From NCBI RefSeq assembly GCF_036173125.1, contig NZ_CP108054.1, positions 2,356,001 to 2,420,000 of the forward strand: 64,000 nucleotides of DNA, given 5' to 3'. Of this stretch, positions 44,592 to 55,963 are shown one piece after another. The translations under genes and the position numbers were made by a program. Source of the stretch: Streptomyces sp. NBC_00286 (GTDB lineage Bacteria > Actinomycetota > Actinomycetes > Streptomycetales > Streptomycetaceae). Each line of letters opens with the position of its first letter. The first letter of the stretch is position 1. The notes beneath the pieces are model-generated. The model had not been told where the DNA came from. It did not search any database and saw only the letters and a list, made by a program, of their open reading frames with translations.

Positions 44592-45549
44592 CCGTGGAAG
44601 ATCGCCCCGGTGCTGCTCACCGGCAACACCATCGTGGCCAAGCCGTCGCCGTACACGCCGCTCACTACGCTGCGCATAGGCGAACTGCTGGCCGACGTGG
44701 TGCCCGCCGGTGTGCTCAACGTCATCAGCGGCGGCGACAGCCTCGGTCCGAGGCTCTCCGAGCACCCGGGCATCCGCAAGATCGCCTTCACCGGCTCCAC
44801 CGCTACCGGCCGCAAGGTCATGGCCTCCGCCGCCCGCAGCCTCACCCGGGTCACCCTGGAGCTGGGAGGCAACGACGCCGCGATCGTGCTGCCCGACGTG
44901 GACGTGGACGAAGTCGCGCCGCGTGTCTTCTGGACCTGCTTCGGCAACAGCGGCCAGATCTGCATCGCCGCCAAGCGCGTCTATGTGCACGAGGACGTCT
45001 ACGACGCGTTCGCGAAGCGGTTCGCGCAGATCGCGCGGTCCGTCAAGGTCGGCAACGGCCTGGAGGAAGGGGTCCAGCTGGGCCCGATCCAGAACCGCGC
45101 ACAGTACGAGAAGGTCGTCGGCCTGATCAAGGAGACCGTCGATTCCGGCGCCAAGCTGCTGGTGGAGGGCTCGATCCCGGACGGCCCCGGCTACTTCGTG
45201 CACCCGACCGTGGTGGACGACCCGGCCGACGACTCGGCGATCGTCACCCAGGAACCGTTCGGCCCGGTTGTCCCCCTGCTGCGGTTCCGGGACGTCGACG
45301 AGGTGGTCCGCCGCGCCAACGACTCCGAGTACGGGCTCGGCGGCACCGTCTGGAGCCGCGACCTCGCGGCGGCCGAGGAACTCGCCGCCCGGATCGAGAC
45401 CGGCACGGTGTGGATCAACCAGGAACAGATGCTGTCCCCGATGCAGCAGTTCAGCGGCCACAAAGCCTCCGGCCTGGGCACCGAGAACGGCGTCGAAGGC
45501 GTGCTGGAGTACACCCAACACCCAGGTGCTGTCCGTCCGCAAGGAATAG
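44592..45549 (+). pseudogene. N-terminally truncated, frameshifted aldehyde dehydrogenase
   Basis: Begins abruptly at PWKIAPVLLTGNTIVAKPSP, corresponding to about residue 150 of a normal ALDH, and continues through FTGSTATGRKVM, LELGGNDAAIVL, catalytic Cys in NSGQICIAAKRV, and EPFGPVVPLLRF. Near 45520 the frame shifts: EYTQ is in one frame and the natural ending VLSVRKE-stop in another. The fragment may once have been a semialdehyde dehydrogenase of the catabolic set, but it is broken now. Confidence 0.8.
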
Positions 45550-45632
45550 CCCAGGGGCGAAGCCCCACCCCGGCGATCCGCTGTTCAGCTCCAACACACC
45601 GGTCAGTTCCAGCGCACCGAGTGCCGGGTCTG

Positions 45633-45842
45633 TCAAAAGAGCGGCTCTGGCCCGTAGTCGGGATGCTGTTGGTGATCTTCAGCGGTGGCTACTGCTGGGA
45701 CGTGGCGCTTTCCCTCGGCTCGCTTCCGGTCGTGGAAGCGGCGGGACTCGTCGCAGCAGCGGATGCTGATCAACGCGGAGGTGTAGTAGACGCGTTGGAG
45801 GCGTCGGCTGTAGCGCTTGGTTGCTGCAGAACACCGCATCAC
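45633..45842 (-). pseudogene. C-terminal fragment of an IS110-family transposase
   Basis: RYSRRLQRVYYTSALISIRCC and ESRRFHDRKRAEGKRH are the conserved end of the Transposase_20 domain of IS110 elements. The N-terminal DEDD domain is absent and the frame drifts after KRHVPAV. Confidence 0.75.
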
Positions 45843-46502
45843 TTGGTGTCTTCTGGCTGTTCGTCGGATTCCGTCGTGGCAAGCTCGCGTTCTACAAGAA
45901 CCTCAACGCATCCGCCTCAGCCACCTTCACCAACGTCGCCTTCTGCGACGCGAGCAAGAACCCGGGATCGGTGCCCGACGAGCGGTTCTACGCCGGTCTA
46001 GTCGACGCCTTCGCCACCTGGTTGCGGCATTGAGTCAACCGCCGCTCGCTCACCGTCTGAACGGCCTCATCATCTCTGATCACGCCGTATCCGATCTCCG
46101 ATGCTGCTTCGGCGCCGGCCTGCTCGATGAAGCAGTGCCGTTCACGGGTAGTCGTTCCGAGCATCTGGCCAGCGGAGGGGGCCGTCAGGCGGTCGCGAAC
46201 GTAGGGACCGCCGACGACCTGATTGCTGTGCAGACCCTGTCGGTCAGGATTCCCGCGCAGGTCGCTGTCGAACTCCTTGAAGGGGACGGTTTTGTTCTTT
46301 CCAGGGCGCGTGCCCGGGTGTCCGTGTCCCGGACCTGAACGAGATAAGCGAGAGCGTCGCGACGTACTGGGCGTTGCGGGTCGCCGCGACGACGAGCGGC
46401 ACACAGCCCAGCAGCACGAGGCCGAGGCGGGCCGTCGCGAGCCAGAGCAACTTGCGTCAGCCTGACCGTGTACCGACCACTACGCAATCAGCATGAACCA
46501 GC
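45843..46502. other. right margin of the island without recognisable genes
   Basis: About 660 bases with only short frames on both strands; I recognise none of them. A hydrophobic minus-strand frame at 46244-46450 (LWLATARLGLVLLGCVPLVVAA) could be a membrane-protein scrap. Confidence 0.35.
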
Positions 46503-46538
46503 AAGCGCCCCGCCAGGCCGAAGCCTGGCGGGACGCTT
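46503..46538 (-). terminator. hairpin downstream of acnA
   Basis: 15-base arms (46503-46517, 46524-46538) with one mismatch close a CCGAAG loop. It lies 77 bases past the acnA stop and differs from the hairpin following the acnA-tail remnant at 25476-25528, consistent with a replaced 3' region. Confidence 0.8.
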
Positions 46539-46614
46539 GTGCGAGACTCTGGTGCGACGGCCGTTGGCAGCGGGTCAGCGACCAGATCCTCTGACATCCG
46601 AGCCGATCAGCTCA

Positions 46615-49344
<2,730 letters not shown>

Positions 49345-49395
49345 TCATGTGCGCGTACCACCGCATCCTGCCGCCACGCCGGTTGGCCGATCAGC

Positions 49396-49414
49396 TAAGG
49401 TAAGGCTAAGTTAG
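49396..49414 (-). promoter_or_regulatory. iron-box-like site upstream of acnA
   Basis: The 19 bases (plus strand TAAGGTAAGGCTAAGTTAG) match the DtxR/DmdR/IdeR iron-box consensus TTAGGTTAGSCTAACCTAA at about 14 positions. It lies 52 bases before the acnA ATG, a sensible place for iron-dependent control of an iron-sulfur enzyme. Confidence 0.5.
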
Positions 49415-49457
49415 GTGACCCTTACCGGTCCGTGCGGCTGAGGTACGTCTCGGCAGA

Positions 49458-49475
49458 TATCTCGATGTCGAGATA
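49458..49475. promoter_or_regulatory. palindrome upstream of acnA (TATCTCGA-TG-TCGAGATA)
   Basis: 8-bp perfect arms around TG, 114 bases before acnA. Its core ATCTC-N6-GAGAT is repeated in front of murA2 (59776-59791). Candidate operator. Confidence 0.6.
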
Positions 49476-49484
49476 ACTCTAGTA

Positions 49485-49505
49485 CATGACCGCTGTTCGG
49501 TCATG
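49485..49505. repeat. inverted repeat next to the Tn7-like insertion
   Basis: CATGACCG-CTGTT-CGGTCATG, perfect 8-bp arms, ends 8 bases before the target duplication. It could be part of the element's target or an unrelated operator or hairpin. Confidence 0.5.
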
Positions 49506-49513
49506 CCCGGTGT

Positions 49514-49518
49514 CCTTT
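49514..49518. repeat. left target-site duplication CCTTT
   Basis: Identical to the five bases directly following the right terminal repeat (55964-55968). Confidence 0.8.
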
Positions 49519-49572
49519 TGTCCCGTCTCCGTGGAGGTGGCCAGATCTCACTTGGCCTGGCCACGTTCGAGT

Positions 49573-49594
49573 GAAAATCTCGGCCATGTGGCCA
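49573..49594 (+). repeat. left subterminal repeat (TnsB-binding candidate)
   Basis: GAAAATCTC-GGCC-ATGTGGCCA matches the inward-facing copy at the right end (GAAAATCTCACCTGTGTGGCCA) at about 18 of 22 positions. A further TCTCACTTGG copy lies nearer the terminus (49554-49563). Confidence 0.7.
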
Positions 49595-49655
49595 CGTGCC
49601 CCGCTGTCCGCCGTACGTTCACGAGAGTCCGTACGTTGCGGTGCCGGGGGTGGGC

Positions 49656-50413
49656 ATGGCGGATCCGGTAGCTGCGGCGGTCCCGCTGAGCGGGGCCGAT
49701 CCGTTTGAAGTGGAGTACGTCGACGGCGTGGGCCGGGTAGTCCGTTCGGCTCTGACGCAGTGTTGGCATATCCGGTTCGAGGGCTGCCGCCCGTCCCGGG
49801 CGTTTCCCGTCTACCGGGGTCAGAAGAACTTCACCGGTTGGTGGTGGACCGCGACGACAGACACGCATGTGGGCTACGAATCGTGGCTTGAGCGGGCGGT
49901 GCTGATCGGCCTCGACTTCGACCCGGATGTAGTGGGTATCTCGTCGCAGCCGTTCTGGCTGCACTGGTTCGACGGCCCACGGCCGCGGCGGCATGCGCCG
50001 GACTATTTCGTGCGCCGCGCTGACGGTTCGGCTGACGTGGTCGATGTCCGGGCGGATGACCGGATTGAGGCTCGGGACGCTGAGGCGTTCGCAGCCACGG
50101 CGGAGGCGTGTGCCCGGGCGGGCTGGGGCTTCAGGCGAATCGGGCAACCTCCCGCGGCGCGGGAGGCAAATCTTCGGTGGCTGGCCGGCTACCGGCACCC
50201 GCGCTGCATGCGGCCCGAGGTCGCGGGCCGGCTCTGGGACGCGTTCGCCTCCCCGAGGCCGCTGTCGCGGGAGCGGAGGCAGCCGGTTCCCGGCTGGCGG
50301 TCCTGCCGGTGCTGTTTCACCTGCTCTGGCGGCAGCTGCTGGTCGCGGATCTGGAATCGGCTCTGCTCAGTGCCGATTCGATCGTGCGGCTGCCGGAAGG
50401 TGGTGCGCGGTGA
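49656..50413 (+). pseudogene. tnsA: TnsA-like transposon endonuclease with a frameshift near its C-terminus
   Basis: Catalytic part is intact in one frame: YESWLERAVLIGLDFDPDV (Glu near 75-79), HAPDYFVRR (Asp116) and VVDVRADD (Asp130), the E-D-(D)xR/K layout of TnsA nucleases that cut the non-transferred 5' strand. The C-terminal segment starts in this frame (EVAGRLWDAFASPRPLS) but from about 50263 its natural continuation (GAEAAGSRLAVLPVLFHLLW...) is in the +2 frame and ends at TGA 50411-50413, overlapping the tnsB start as expected. A one-base loss or two-base gain, a sequencing error, or a recoding event would all explain it. The interrupted region is the TnsC-interacting C-terminus. Start ATG 49656. 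Confidence 0.75.
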
Positions 50414-52464
50414 GCACGTCACGGCCGGTGGGGCTGCGGATCGGTGACCAGGTGCGCTTCGAGGACCGGCTGCACAGCGTGGTCGGGCTGGAGGGGACGT
50501 TGGTACGGCTGGCCGATGAGGGCGGATCGGTGGCGGTGATCCACCTGCCGCACCTGCTGATGTCAGCCGGTTTCGAGCGGGTTGACCGGGCGGACCGGCT
50601 TCCGCTTCCCCAGACGAGCCGGCTGGAGGGACTTTCCTCTGAGGAGATGCGCGTCGCGGAGTGGTGGGAGACGCATCTGCATGAGGTGCTGACCGGGCTG
50701 CCCCCGCAAGCCGATCCGGATACGGCGCCGCGCCCCGAATACGACCCGGCGGTGCACTCCCTGGCGGCACGTGAACGCGCCAAGGCCGCCGAGCTCGCCG
50801 AGTTGGGCATCGAGGGCACCTCGGAGCGGACGCTGCGTCGCAAGCGGAAGCGCTACCAGGAACGAGGCCTGGCCGGTCTGGTGGACCGCCGTGGGGATCG
50901 AGGGCGGCCACTGCTGGAGCGGGCCGATCAGCGGATGGTGGCCGCGTTGCGGCAGGCGATGACGGAAGCGGTCGAGGAGTCCTCGCGGACGGTGGAGTAC
51001 TTCCGCTGGCGCACAGAGCGGATCCTGGCTGCGCAGTATGGGGACGGCGTGGTGGCGATGCCGTCGCGGGCGTCGTTCTACCGGCTGTTCGCCAAGGTGG
51101 ATGCGGGGCGGCACACGATCGGCTCGGCCCGCACCCGCCGATCCCTCGCCCAGCGGCCGGAGGGACCGTTCGGCCAGGTGACGGCATCCCGGCCGGGTGA
51201 ACTGATGCAGATCGATTCCACCCCGTTCGACGTCCTGGTGCTGCTGGACGACGGAGTGCCGGGGCGGGTGGAACTGACCGGCATGGTCGATCTGGCGACC
51301 CGGACGGTGACCGCCGCGGTGCTGCGGCCCACCACGAAGTCGGTGGACGCTTCGCTGCTGCTCGCCCGCACGGTGACACCGGAGGTGATGCGACCGGGCT
51401 GGAAGGACGCGTTGTCAATGGCGCGGTCGGTGCTGCCCTACCAGCCGTTGCTGGAGATCGACCAGCGACTGGAGCATGCCGCCGCCCGGCCGGTCATCGT
51501 GCCGGAACTCATCGTCTGTGACCGGGGGGCTGTGTTCTTGTCGCGGAACTTCAGGGCCTCGTGCCGGGCGCTGGGCATCAGCGTCCAGCCCGCGCATCCC
51601 AACACCCCCACGGACAAGCCGCACATCGAGCGGACCCTGGGCTCGATTTCGACGCTGTTCTGCCAGTTCGTGGCCAGCCATCTGGGCCGATCGGCGGAGC
51701 TGCGGGGACGGAATGTCGAAAACGGGCCGCTGTGGTCGATGCTGCAGCTGCAGGAGTTGCTGGACGAGTGGATCGTGGCCAAGTGGCAGAACAGGCCCCA
51801 CGACGGGCTGCGGGATCCGTCGGCTCCCCGACGGGCGTTCACCCCGAACGAGAAGTACGCGACTCTGGTAGCCACGGCCGGCTACGTTCCTGTCGCGCTG
51901 TCCAGCGAGGACTACGTCGAACTGCTGCCGACGTGCTGGCGGACCGTCGGCGCCCAGGGCATCAAGGTCAACCACCGCGTCTATGACTGCACTGATCTCA
52001 ACCCTCTGCGTGGGCAGGACTCCGGCAATCATGCACACCACGGGTTGTGGGAGGTGCACCACGACCCCTACGACGTGTCCCGCATCTGGGTACGCAGGCG
52101 GAACAGCGAATGGATCACCGTGCCCTGGAGGCACTTGTCCACGGTTCCGGGCCCGTTCGGGGAGCTGGCCTGGGATCACGCTCGCCGGGAAGTGCCCGAC
52201 GGCACCGAGGAAGAACGCGCCCGGGCAGTGGCCGAACTGCTGGACCGCGCCCATCAGGGCCCGGCCCTCACCGGCAGTGAGGCATCGCGCCGCAAGCGAG
52301 TCGCGGCCCGCACCCGGGCAGCCGCCCGCACGGCTGTCCCGCCCCCGCCGGAGAACCCGCCCGAGAGCCCGGAAGAGACGAAGGCGTCCGAGGACGAGGC
52401 CGTCGCCAAGGTCATCCCCCTGGGGCTGTTCGACCCGCTCGAGGATCCGTGGAGGAAGCGATGA
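50410..52464 (+). CDS. tnsB: TnsB-like DDE transposase
   Basis: 684 aa integrase-fold transposase that cuts and joins the 3' ends. After N-terminal HTH domains (TSERTLRRKRKRYQERGLAGL, about 130-170) comes the rve catalytic core with Asp near 268 (MQIDSTPFDVL), Asp near 371 (IVCDRGAVF) and Glu near 406 (PTDKPHIERTL), then the Mu-transposase C-terminal beta-barrel and an Ala/Pro-rich tail that should contact TnsC. The start GTG 50410 overlaps the tnsA stop and the end overlaps tnsC by 4 bases (ATGA). Confidence 0.9.
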   Translation: MSTSRPVGLRIGDQVRFEDRLHSVVGLEGTLVRLADEGGSVAVIHLPHLLMSAGFERVDRADRLPLPQTSRLEGLSSEEMRVAEWWETHLHEVLTGLPPQADPDTAPRPEYDPAVHSLAARERAKAAELAELGIEGTSERTLRRKRKRYQERGLAGLVDRRGDRGRPLLERADQRMVAALRQAMTEAVEESSRTVEYFRWRTERILAAQYGDGVVAMPSRASFYRLFAKVDAGRHTIGSARTRRSLAQRPEGPFGQVTASRPGELMQIDSTPFDVLVLLDDGVPGRVELTGMVDLATRTVTAAVLRPTTKSVDASLLLARTVTPEVMRPGWKDALSMARSVLPYQPLLEIDQRLEHAAARPVIVPELIVCDRGAVFLSRNFRASCRALGISVQPAHPNTPTDKPHIERTLGSISTLFCQFVASHLGRSAELRGRNVENGPLWSMLQLQELLDEWIVAKWQNRPHDGLRDPSAPRRAFTPNEKYATLVATAGYVPVALSSEDYVELLPTCWRTVGAQGIKVNHRVYDCTDLNPLRGQDSGNHAHHGLWEVHHDPYDVSRIWVRRRNSEWITVPWRHLSTVPGPFGELAWDHARREVPDGTEEERARAVAELLDRAHQGPALTGSEASRRKRVAARTRAAARTAVPPPPENPPESPEETKASEDEAVAKVIPLGLFDPLEDPWRKR

Positions 52465-53501
52465 GTTCCGCGCTCCCGCTGCCCACCGGGCAAGACGACG
52501 CTCCTGAACTGCAGTTGACCACCAAGGAGGGCTGGCGCAACTTCGTGGGACGGCCCTCCAAGATGCCCCAGCGGCTGTCGCGCCGGCAGTGGCGTGAGCT
52601 GCCGGCCACCGAGCGCGAGCGCTACGACGAGGAGCGCATCGACCATCACACCCAGATGCTCGTGATTGCCACGTCCCTGGTGGACCACACCGTGATCTGC
52701 GGAAGCCGGTTGATCCTGCTGAACCGGCACACGATCAGCGCACGGCGCGGCCTGATGGTGTCCGGACTGGCCGGGACCGGGAAGACCACGGCGATCACCC
52801 AGCTCGGTCTGCGGCACGAGTTGAAGGACCGGGCACGCCACCCCGGAATCACCGACCGGATCCCGGTGGTCTACATCACCGTTCCGCCTGCGGCGACCCC
52901 GCGCATGATCGCGGTGGAGTTCGCGCGGTTCCTGGGTCTTCCAGTGCGCACCCGCGCGAACATGACCGACATCATGGAGGCCGTCGTGGGCGTGCTCACC
53001 GACACCCGGTGCGGTCTGATCCTCGTCGACGAGGTGCACAACATCTCCCTCGCCACACGCTCCGGCGCGGAAGTCTCCGACACACTCAAGTACTTCTCTG
53101 AGCGCATCCCGGCAACCTTCGTCTATGCCGGTGTGAACGTGGAAAAAGAGGGCCTGCTCTCCGGAACACGCGGCGGACAGATCGCCGGGCGCTTCACCCT
53201 CATCCCCACCAGCCCCTTCCCCTACGGCACCGAATGGCAGGGCTTGGTCGCGCAGCTAGAGGACAACCTCCGTCTGCTCGACCACAAGCCGGAAACCCTC
53301 ACCAGCCTGGACCGTTTCCTGCACACCCGCACAGGCGGCATGATCGGCTCCCTGTTACTCCAGGTCCGCGGCGCCGCACTCGACGCCATCCTGAGCGGCA
53401 CCGAGAAAGTGACGCGCGAGGGTCTGACGAAGATCCCCCTCGACCACACCGCCCAGCAGGCTACGACCGTCACCCGGTCGGAAAAGGGACGCCGCCGATG
53501 A
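52461..53501 (+). CDS. tnsC: TnsC/TniB-like AAA+ ATPase
   Basis: 346 aa transposition regulator that links target recognition to TnsAB. Walker A SGLAGTGKTT (Lys108), Walker B LILVDEVHNIS (Asp190, Glu191), and a sensor segment ATFVYAGVNVE. ATG 52461 with GGAGGAAG upstream; it overlaps tnsB and the following tniQ by 4 bases each, so all products are translationally linked. Confidence 0.9.
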   Translation: MSSALPLPTGQDDAPELQLTTKEGWRNFVGRPSKMPQRLSRRQWRELPATERERYDEERIDHHTQMLVIATSLVDHTVICGSRLILLNRHTISARRGLMVSGLAGTGKTTAITQLGLRHELKDRARHPGITDRIPVVYITVPPAATPRMIAVEFARFLGLPVRTRANMTDIMEAVVGVLTDTRCGLILVDEVHNISLATRSGAEVSDTLKYFSERIPATFVYAGVNVEKEGLLSGTRGGQIAGRFTLIPTSPFPYGTEWQGLVAQLEDNLRLLDHKPETLTSLDRFLHTRTGGMIGSLLLQVRGAALDAILSGTEKVTREGLTKIPLDHTAQQATTVTRSEKGRRR

Positions 53502-54121
53502 CCTCCCCTTCCGCTCCTGCCAGTGACGTCCCCGCCCGGCTCCCCATTGCTGTCCGCCCGCACCTGGGGGAGAGCACCGACTCCTACGTCCGCCGCCTTG
53601 CCCGCGCCAACCACCTGCGGCCGAGCGCACTCCATGGTTACCTCTGCGGCCCGCCCTTCTGGTTCGGCAAACCCCGGATCGAACGGCTCGCCGCGGTCAG
53701 CGGCCGCCCCCGGGCTGTCCTCGTTCGAGCCCTGACCGACTGCCGTGTTCCCCGCCGTCGTGACAATCTGCGATTGTGCCCCGCACCGATGCAGCCGGAC
53801 AGGTTCCAGCTCTATCGGCGCATCCGCGCGGACGCCGAGGACCACGGCCGTTCGCTCGCGGCCCTGGCCATCCGCCACGGCGTCAGCCGCTGCGCAGTAC
53901 GCACCGCGCTGACGACGCCGCTCCCACCACCGCGCGAGAGACCCCACACCATCGAGGCCAGCACGGTCTCCGACCCGCTCATGGCCGTGATCGACCAACG
54001 CATCGAGCTCGGCGAGTCCGCCCGGGAGATCTGGATCCACCTGATGGACGAAGCATCCGTCTCGGTGTCGTACTCCACCGTCAGGCTCCGCCTCCGGCAG
54101 CACCGGATGGCCCGCCGCTGA
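53498..54121 (+). CDS. short TniQ-like target-selection protein with HTH domain
   Basis: 207 aa. The N-terminus RLPIAVRPHLGESTDSYVRRLARANHL is the TniQ opening motif (LP...P...GES..S...RLA..N). The zinc-binding Cys/His region of a full TniQ is mostly missing; instead the C-terminal half has an HTH (LAALAIRHGVSRCAVRTAL) and a second helical DNA-binding-like segment (ESAREIWIHLMDEASVSVSYSTVRLRL). It may read DNA directly. ATG overlaps the tnsC stop. Confidence 0.75.
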   Translation: MTSPSAPASDVPARLPIAVRPHLGESTDSYVRRLARANHLRPSALHGYLCGPPFWFGKPRIERLAAVSGRPRAVLVRALTDCRVPRRRDNLRLCPAPMQPDRFQLYRRIRADAEDHGRSLAALAIRHGVSRCAVRTALTTPLPPPRERPHTIEASTVSDPLMAVIDQRIELGESAREIWIHLMDEASVSVSYSTVRLRLRQHRMARR

Positions 54122-55098
54122 TGCCTCCGAACCGTCGTCTCCCCTGCACGGTCCGGCCGTTCCACAACGAGACCGTCGAGTCGTTCATCGCACGTCTGGC
54201 CGCAGCCAACCACCTCCGCGTCGACGAACTCCGCAGCTACCTTGGCGTCCGCACCCTGAAGACAACCCCGGTGACCGTGCTGCTGGAGCCGCTCTCCGCC
54301 GTCTCCGGATACCCCGCCTCAACCCTCCGTCTGGCAATGCCGGAATTCATCACGGCCAAGTACACCGACGAGCCCGGTCTCACCGAACGGCCCCTGACCA
54401 CTCGACCGCAGTCACTGGCACGGCCCGCTTGCCGACGATGCGTCCGCGCAGCGGGGATCACCACATCGGTGGAATGCTGGGTCACTCACGAGCACAACGT
54501 CTGCCTCCGCCATCGGCTCTGGATCGGCACAGGCTGCCAAAACCCCCAGGACCAGGCCGATCTCCGGCGGCTGCCCCAGGTCTGCCTCGCGCAACGCCAT
54601 CACCGCAATCTGCTGGCCCGGCACGGCCGGCGCTGGATTCACGGACGCTTCCGCGAAGCACAGGCCATCTATCTGAAGTGGTATGAACAGCACGAATTCG
54701 CCTCACAGCGTGAGGTTGTCCGCCGAATGATCGCCCTCGCCAGCGCCACACGACGCCCTCTGGCCAAGGACGCGGTCCTGCCCACGATCTTCCATCCGGA
54801 GATCGTCATGCTGACAGGCCTTCTCGCCTCCGACCGGTGGGAGCGTCGGCTTTTCGCCGGAGCGGGCGGCCTACGGCTCTTCATCGCCGAGATCACACGT
54901 CGGGAAGTGCTCGCGGGATACGAACTCCAGGAAACCGACGACCCCCTCTACCGGTGGATCACCGACCGCATCGCGCTCCACAAGTTCACCCGCTACTACC
55001 CGCGCTCCTTCGGAGCGCTCCATCCCGAAGAGACCACCCGCCCCACCCAGAACAGACCCGCCCGAGACTTCCGCCTCATCCCCCTCCCGTCCTACTAA
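54121..55098 (+). CDS. tniQ: TniQ-like target-selection protein
   Basis: 325 aa. It starts with RLPCTVRPFHNETVESFIARLAAANHL, the same motif as the preceding protein, then a zinc-finger region CRRCVRAAG...CLRH and the usual TniQ helical body (GRRWIHGRFREAQAIYLKW). The ATG at 54121 shares one base with the upstream stop. Two TniQ-type genes in a row suggest division of labour: an adaptor for TnsC and a DNA-binding partner. Confidence 0.82.
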   Translation: MPPNRRLPCTVRPFHNETVESFIARLAAANHLRVDELRSYLGVRTLKTTPVTVLLEPLSAVSGYPASTLRLAMPEFITAKYTDEPGLTERPLTTRPQSLARPACRRCVRAAGITTSVECWVTHEHNVCLRHRLWIGTGCQNPQDQADLRRLPQVCLAQRHHRNLLARHGRRWIHGRFREAQAIYLKWYEQHEFASQREVVRRMIALASATRRPLAKDAVLPTIFHPEIVMLTGLLASDRWERRLFAGAGGLRLFIAEITRREVLAGYELQETDDPLYRWITDRIALHKFTRYYPRSFGALHPEETTRPTQNRPARDFRLIPLPSY

Positions 55099-55166
55099 AG
55101 GAGCGGCCGGCTGGAGAAGGCGTTCTTCGACGGTGGTGTCGCCCGATGACGTGATGGACTCACGCC

Positions 55167-55823
55167 ATGACGACACTGGCGCCCCGGGTCCTTCACGCAC
55201 TTGAACAGTTCCATGCCGACCACCCCTGGGACCACAACGCCCACTACCACCAGTGGCTTCTGCGGCAGCTGCCCAGGCGCTTTGACAGCGCCCTGGACGT
55301 CGGATCCGGCAGCGGTGACCTGGCCAGGCTCTTGGCCACACGTGCCAGAACAGTGCAAGGAATCGACGCCGACCCGACAATCGTCGCTCGCGCGCGGGAG
55401 CTCACTGCTCCGGATGCCCCCGTGACCTTCACCGTCGGCGATGCGCTCATCGACATACCGTCTGGCTCCTACGACGTCATCACCTGCGTCGCCACCATCC
55501 ACCATCTGCCTTTCAGCGACGCTCTCAGCCACTTCCGTCAGCACTTGGCGCCCGGCGGAACCCTGGTCGTCGTTGGCCTCGCCTACGCACAGTCTCTCGG
55601 CGATCATCTACTCGGCGCTGCTGCCATTCCGTCGAACGTCGCCATGGCCTGGATCAAGAACAAGGGCCGCAAGGCCCCGCGGCCGGCCTCAATGACCGCA
55701 CCGACCCGACCGGCGACCATGGGCTTCCCCGACATCGTTCGGGACGCCCGCCGAGTACTGCCCGGTGCACGGCTACGCCGTCGGCTGTTCTGGCGCTACA
55801 CCCTGGTCTGGCAGCAGCACTAG
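55167..55823 (+). CDS. class I SAM-dependent methyltransferase (transposon cargo)
   Basis: 218 aa. Motif I ALDVGSGSGDLARLLA, acidic end of beta2 VQGIDADPTI, motif IV-like YDVITCVATIHHLPF and post-motif LAPGGTLVVVGLA are typical of small-molecule methyltransferases. It lies between tniQ and the right transposon end; its stop is two bases from the subterminal repeat, so it travels with the element. The substrate is unknown; there is no DNA-methylase NPPY-type motif. Confidence 0.82.
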   Translation: MTTLAPRVLHALEQFHADHPWDHNAHYHQWLLRQLPRRFDSALDVGSGSGDLARLLATRARTVQGIDADPTIVARARELTAPDAPVTFTVGDALIDIPSGSYDVITCVATIHHLPFSDALSHFRQHLAPGGTLVVVGLAYAQSLGDHLLGAAAIPSNVAMAWIKNKGRKAPRPASMTAPTRPATMGFPDIVRDARRVLPGARLRRRLFWRYTLVWQQH

Positions 55824-55824
55824 C

Positions 55825-55846
55825 TGGCCACACAGGTGAGATTTTC
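55825..55846 (-). repeat. right subterminal repeat (TnsB-binding candidate)
   Basis: Minus-strand GAAAATCTCACCTGTGTGGCCA, oriented inward like the left copy. Two more TGTCTCACCAC-like units lie between it and the right terminus (about 55870-55880 and 55895-55910, the latter inverted). Confidence 0.7.
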
Positions 55847-55963
55847 CATGCCCGCCCGCAATGGCCGGCAGTGGTGAGACAACCAGAAGACCGGTGTCTC
55901 ACCACATCTGTCCAACCCCAGGTCACCGCCCGCTTCCAGGGCCACGGCCCCTGAGACAGGACA

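Larger units (their letters stand above)
49519..55963. mobile_element. Tn7-like heteromeric transposon (tnsA-tnsB-tnsC-tniQ-tniQ + methyltransferase)
   Basis: 6,445-bp element. Terminal inverted repeats TGTCCCGTCTCCG (49519-49531) and TGTCCTGTCTCAG (reverse of 55951-55963) match at 11 of 13. Both ends are flanked by CCTTT (49514-49518, 55964-55968), the 5-bp duplication typical of Tn7/Tn5053-type elements. Matching 22-bp subterminal repeats lie inside both ends. Five transposition genes overlap head to tail in one operon. No CRISPR or cas genes are present. It inserted 170 bases upstream of acnA. Confidence 0.88.

Noticed and set aside
45821..46033. Plus-strand frame of 70 codons (FWLFVGFRRGKLAFYKNLNA region)
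   Set aside because: Sits in a decayed zone overlapping the IS110 remnant, has no ribosome site and no recognisable domain.
49511..49531. TGTCCTTTTGTCCC at 49511 as the left end of the Tn7-like element
   Set aside because: Starting at 49511 gives flanking CCCGG on the left and CCTTT on the right, no duplication. Starting at 49519 gives CCTTT on both sides and a better terminal-repeat match.
49519..55963. CRISPR-associated transposon (CAST)
   Set aside because: No cas gene and no repeat-spacer array is present within the element or anywhere in the window.
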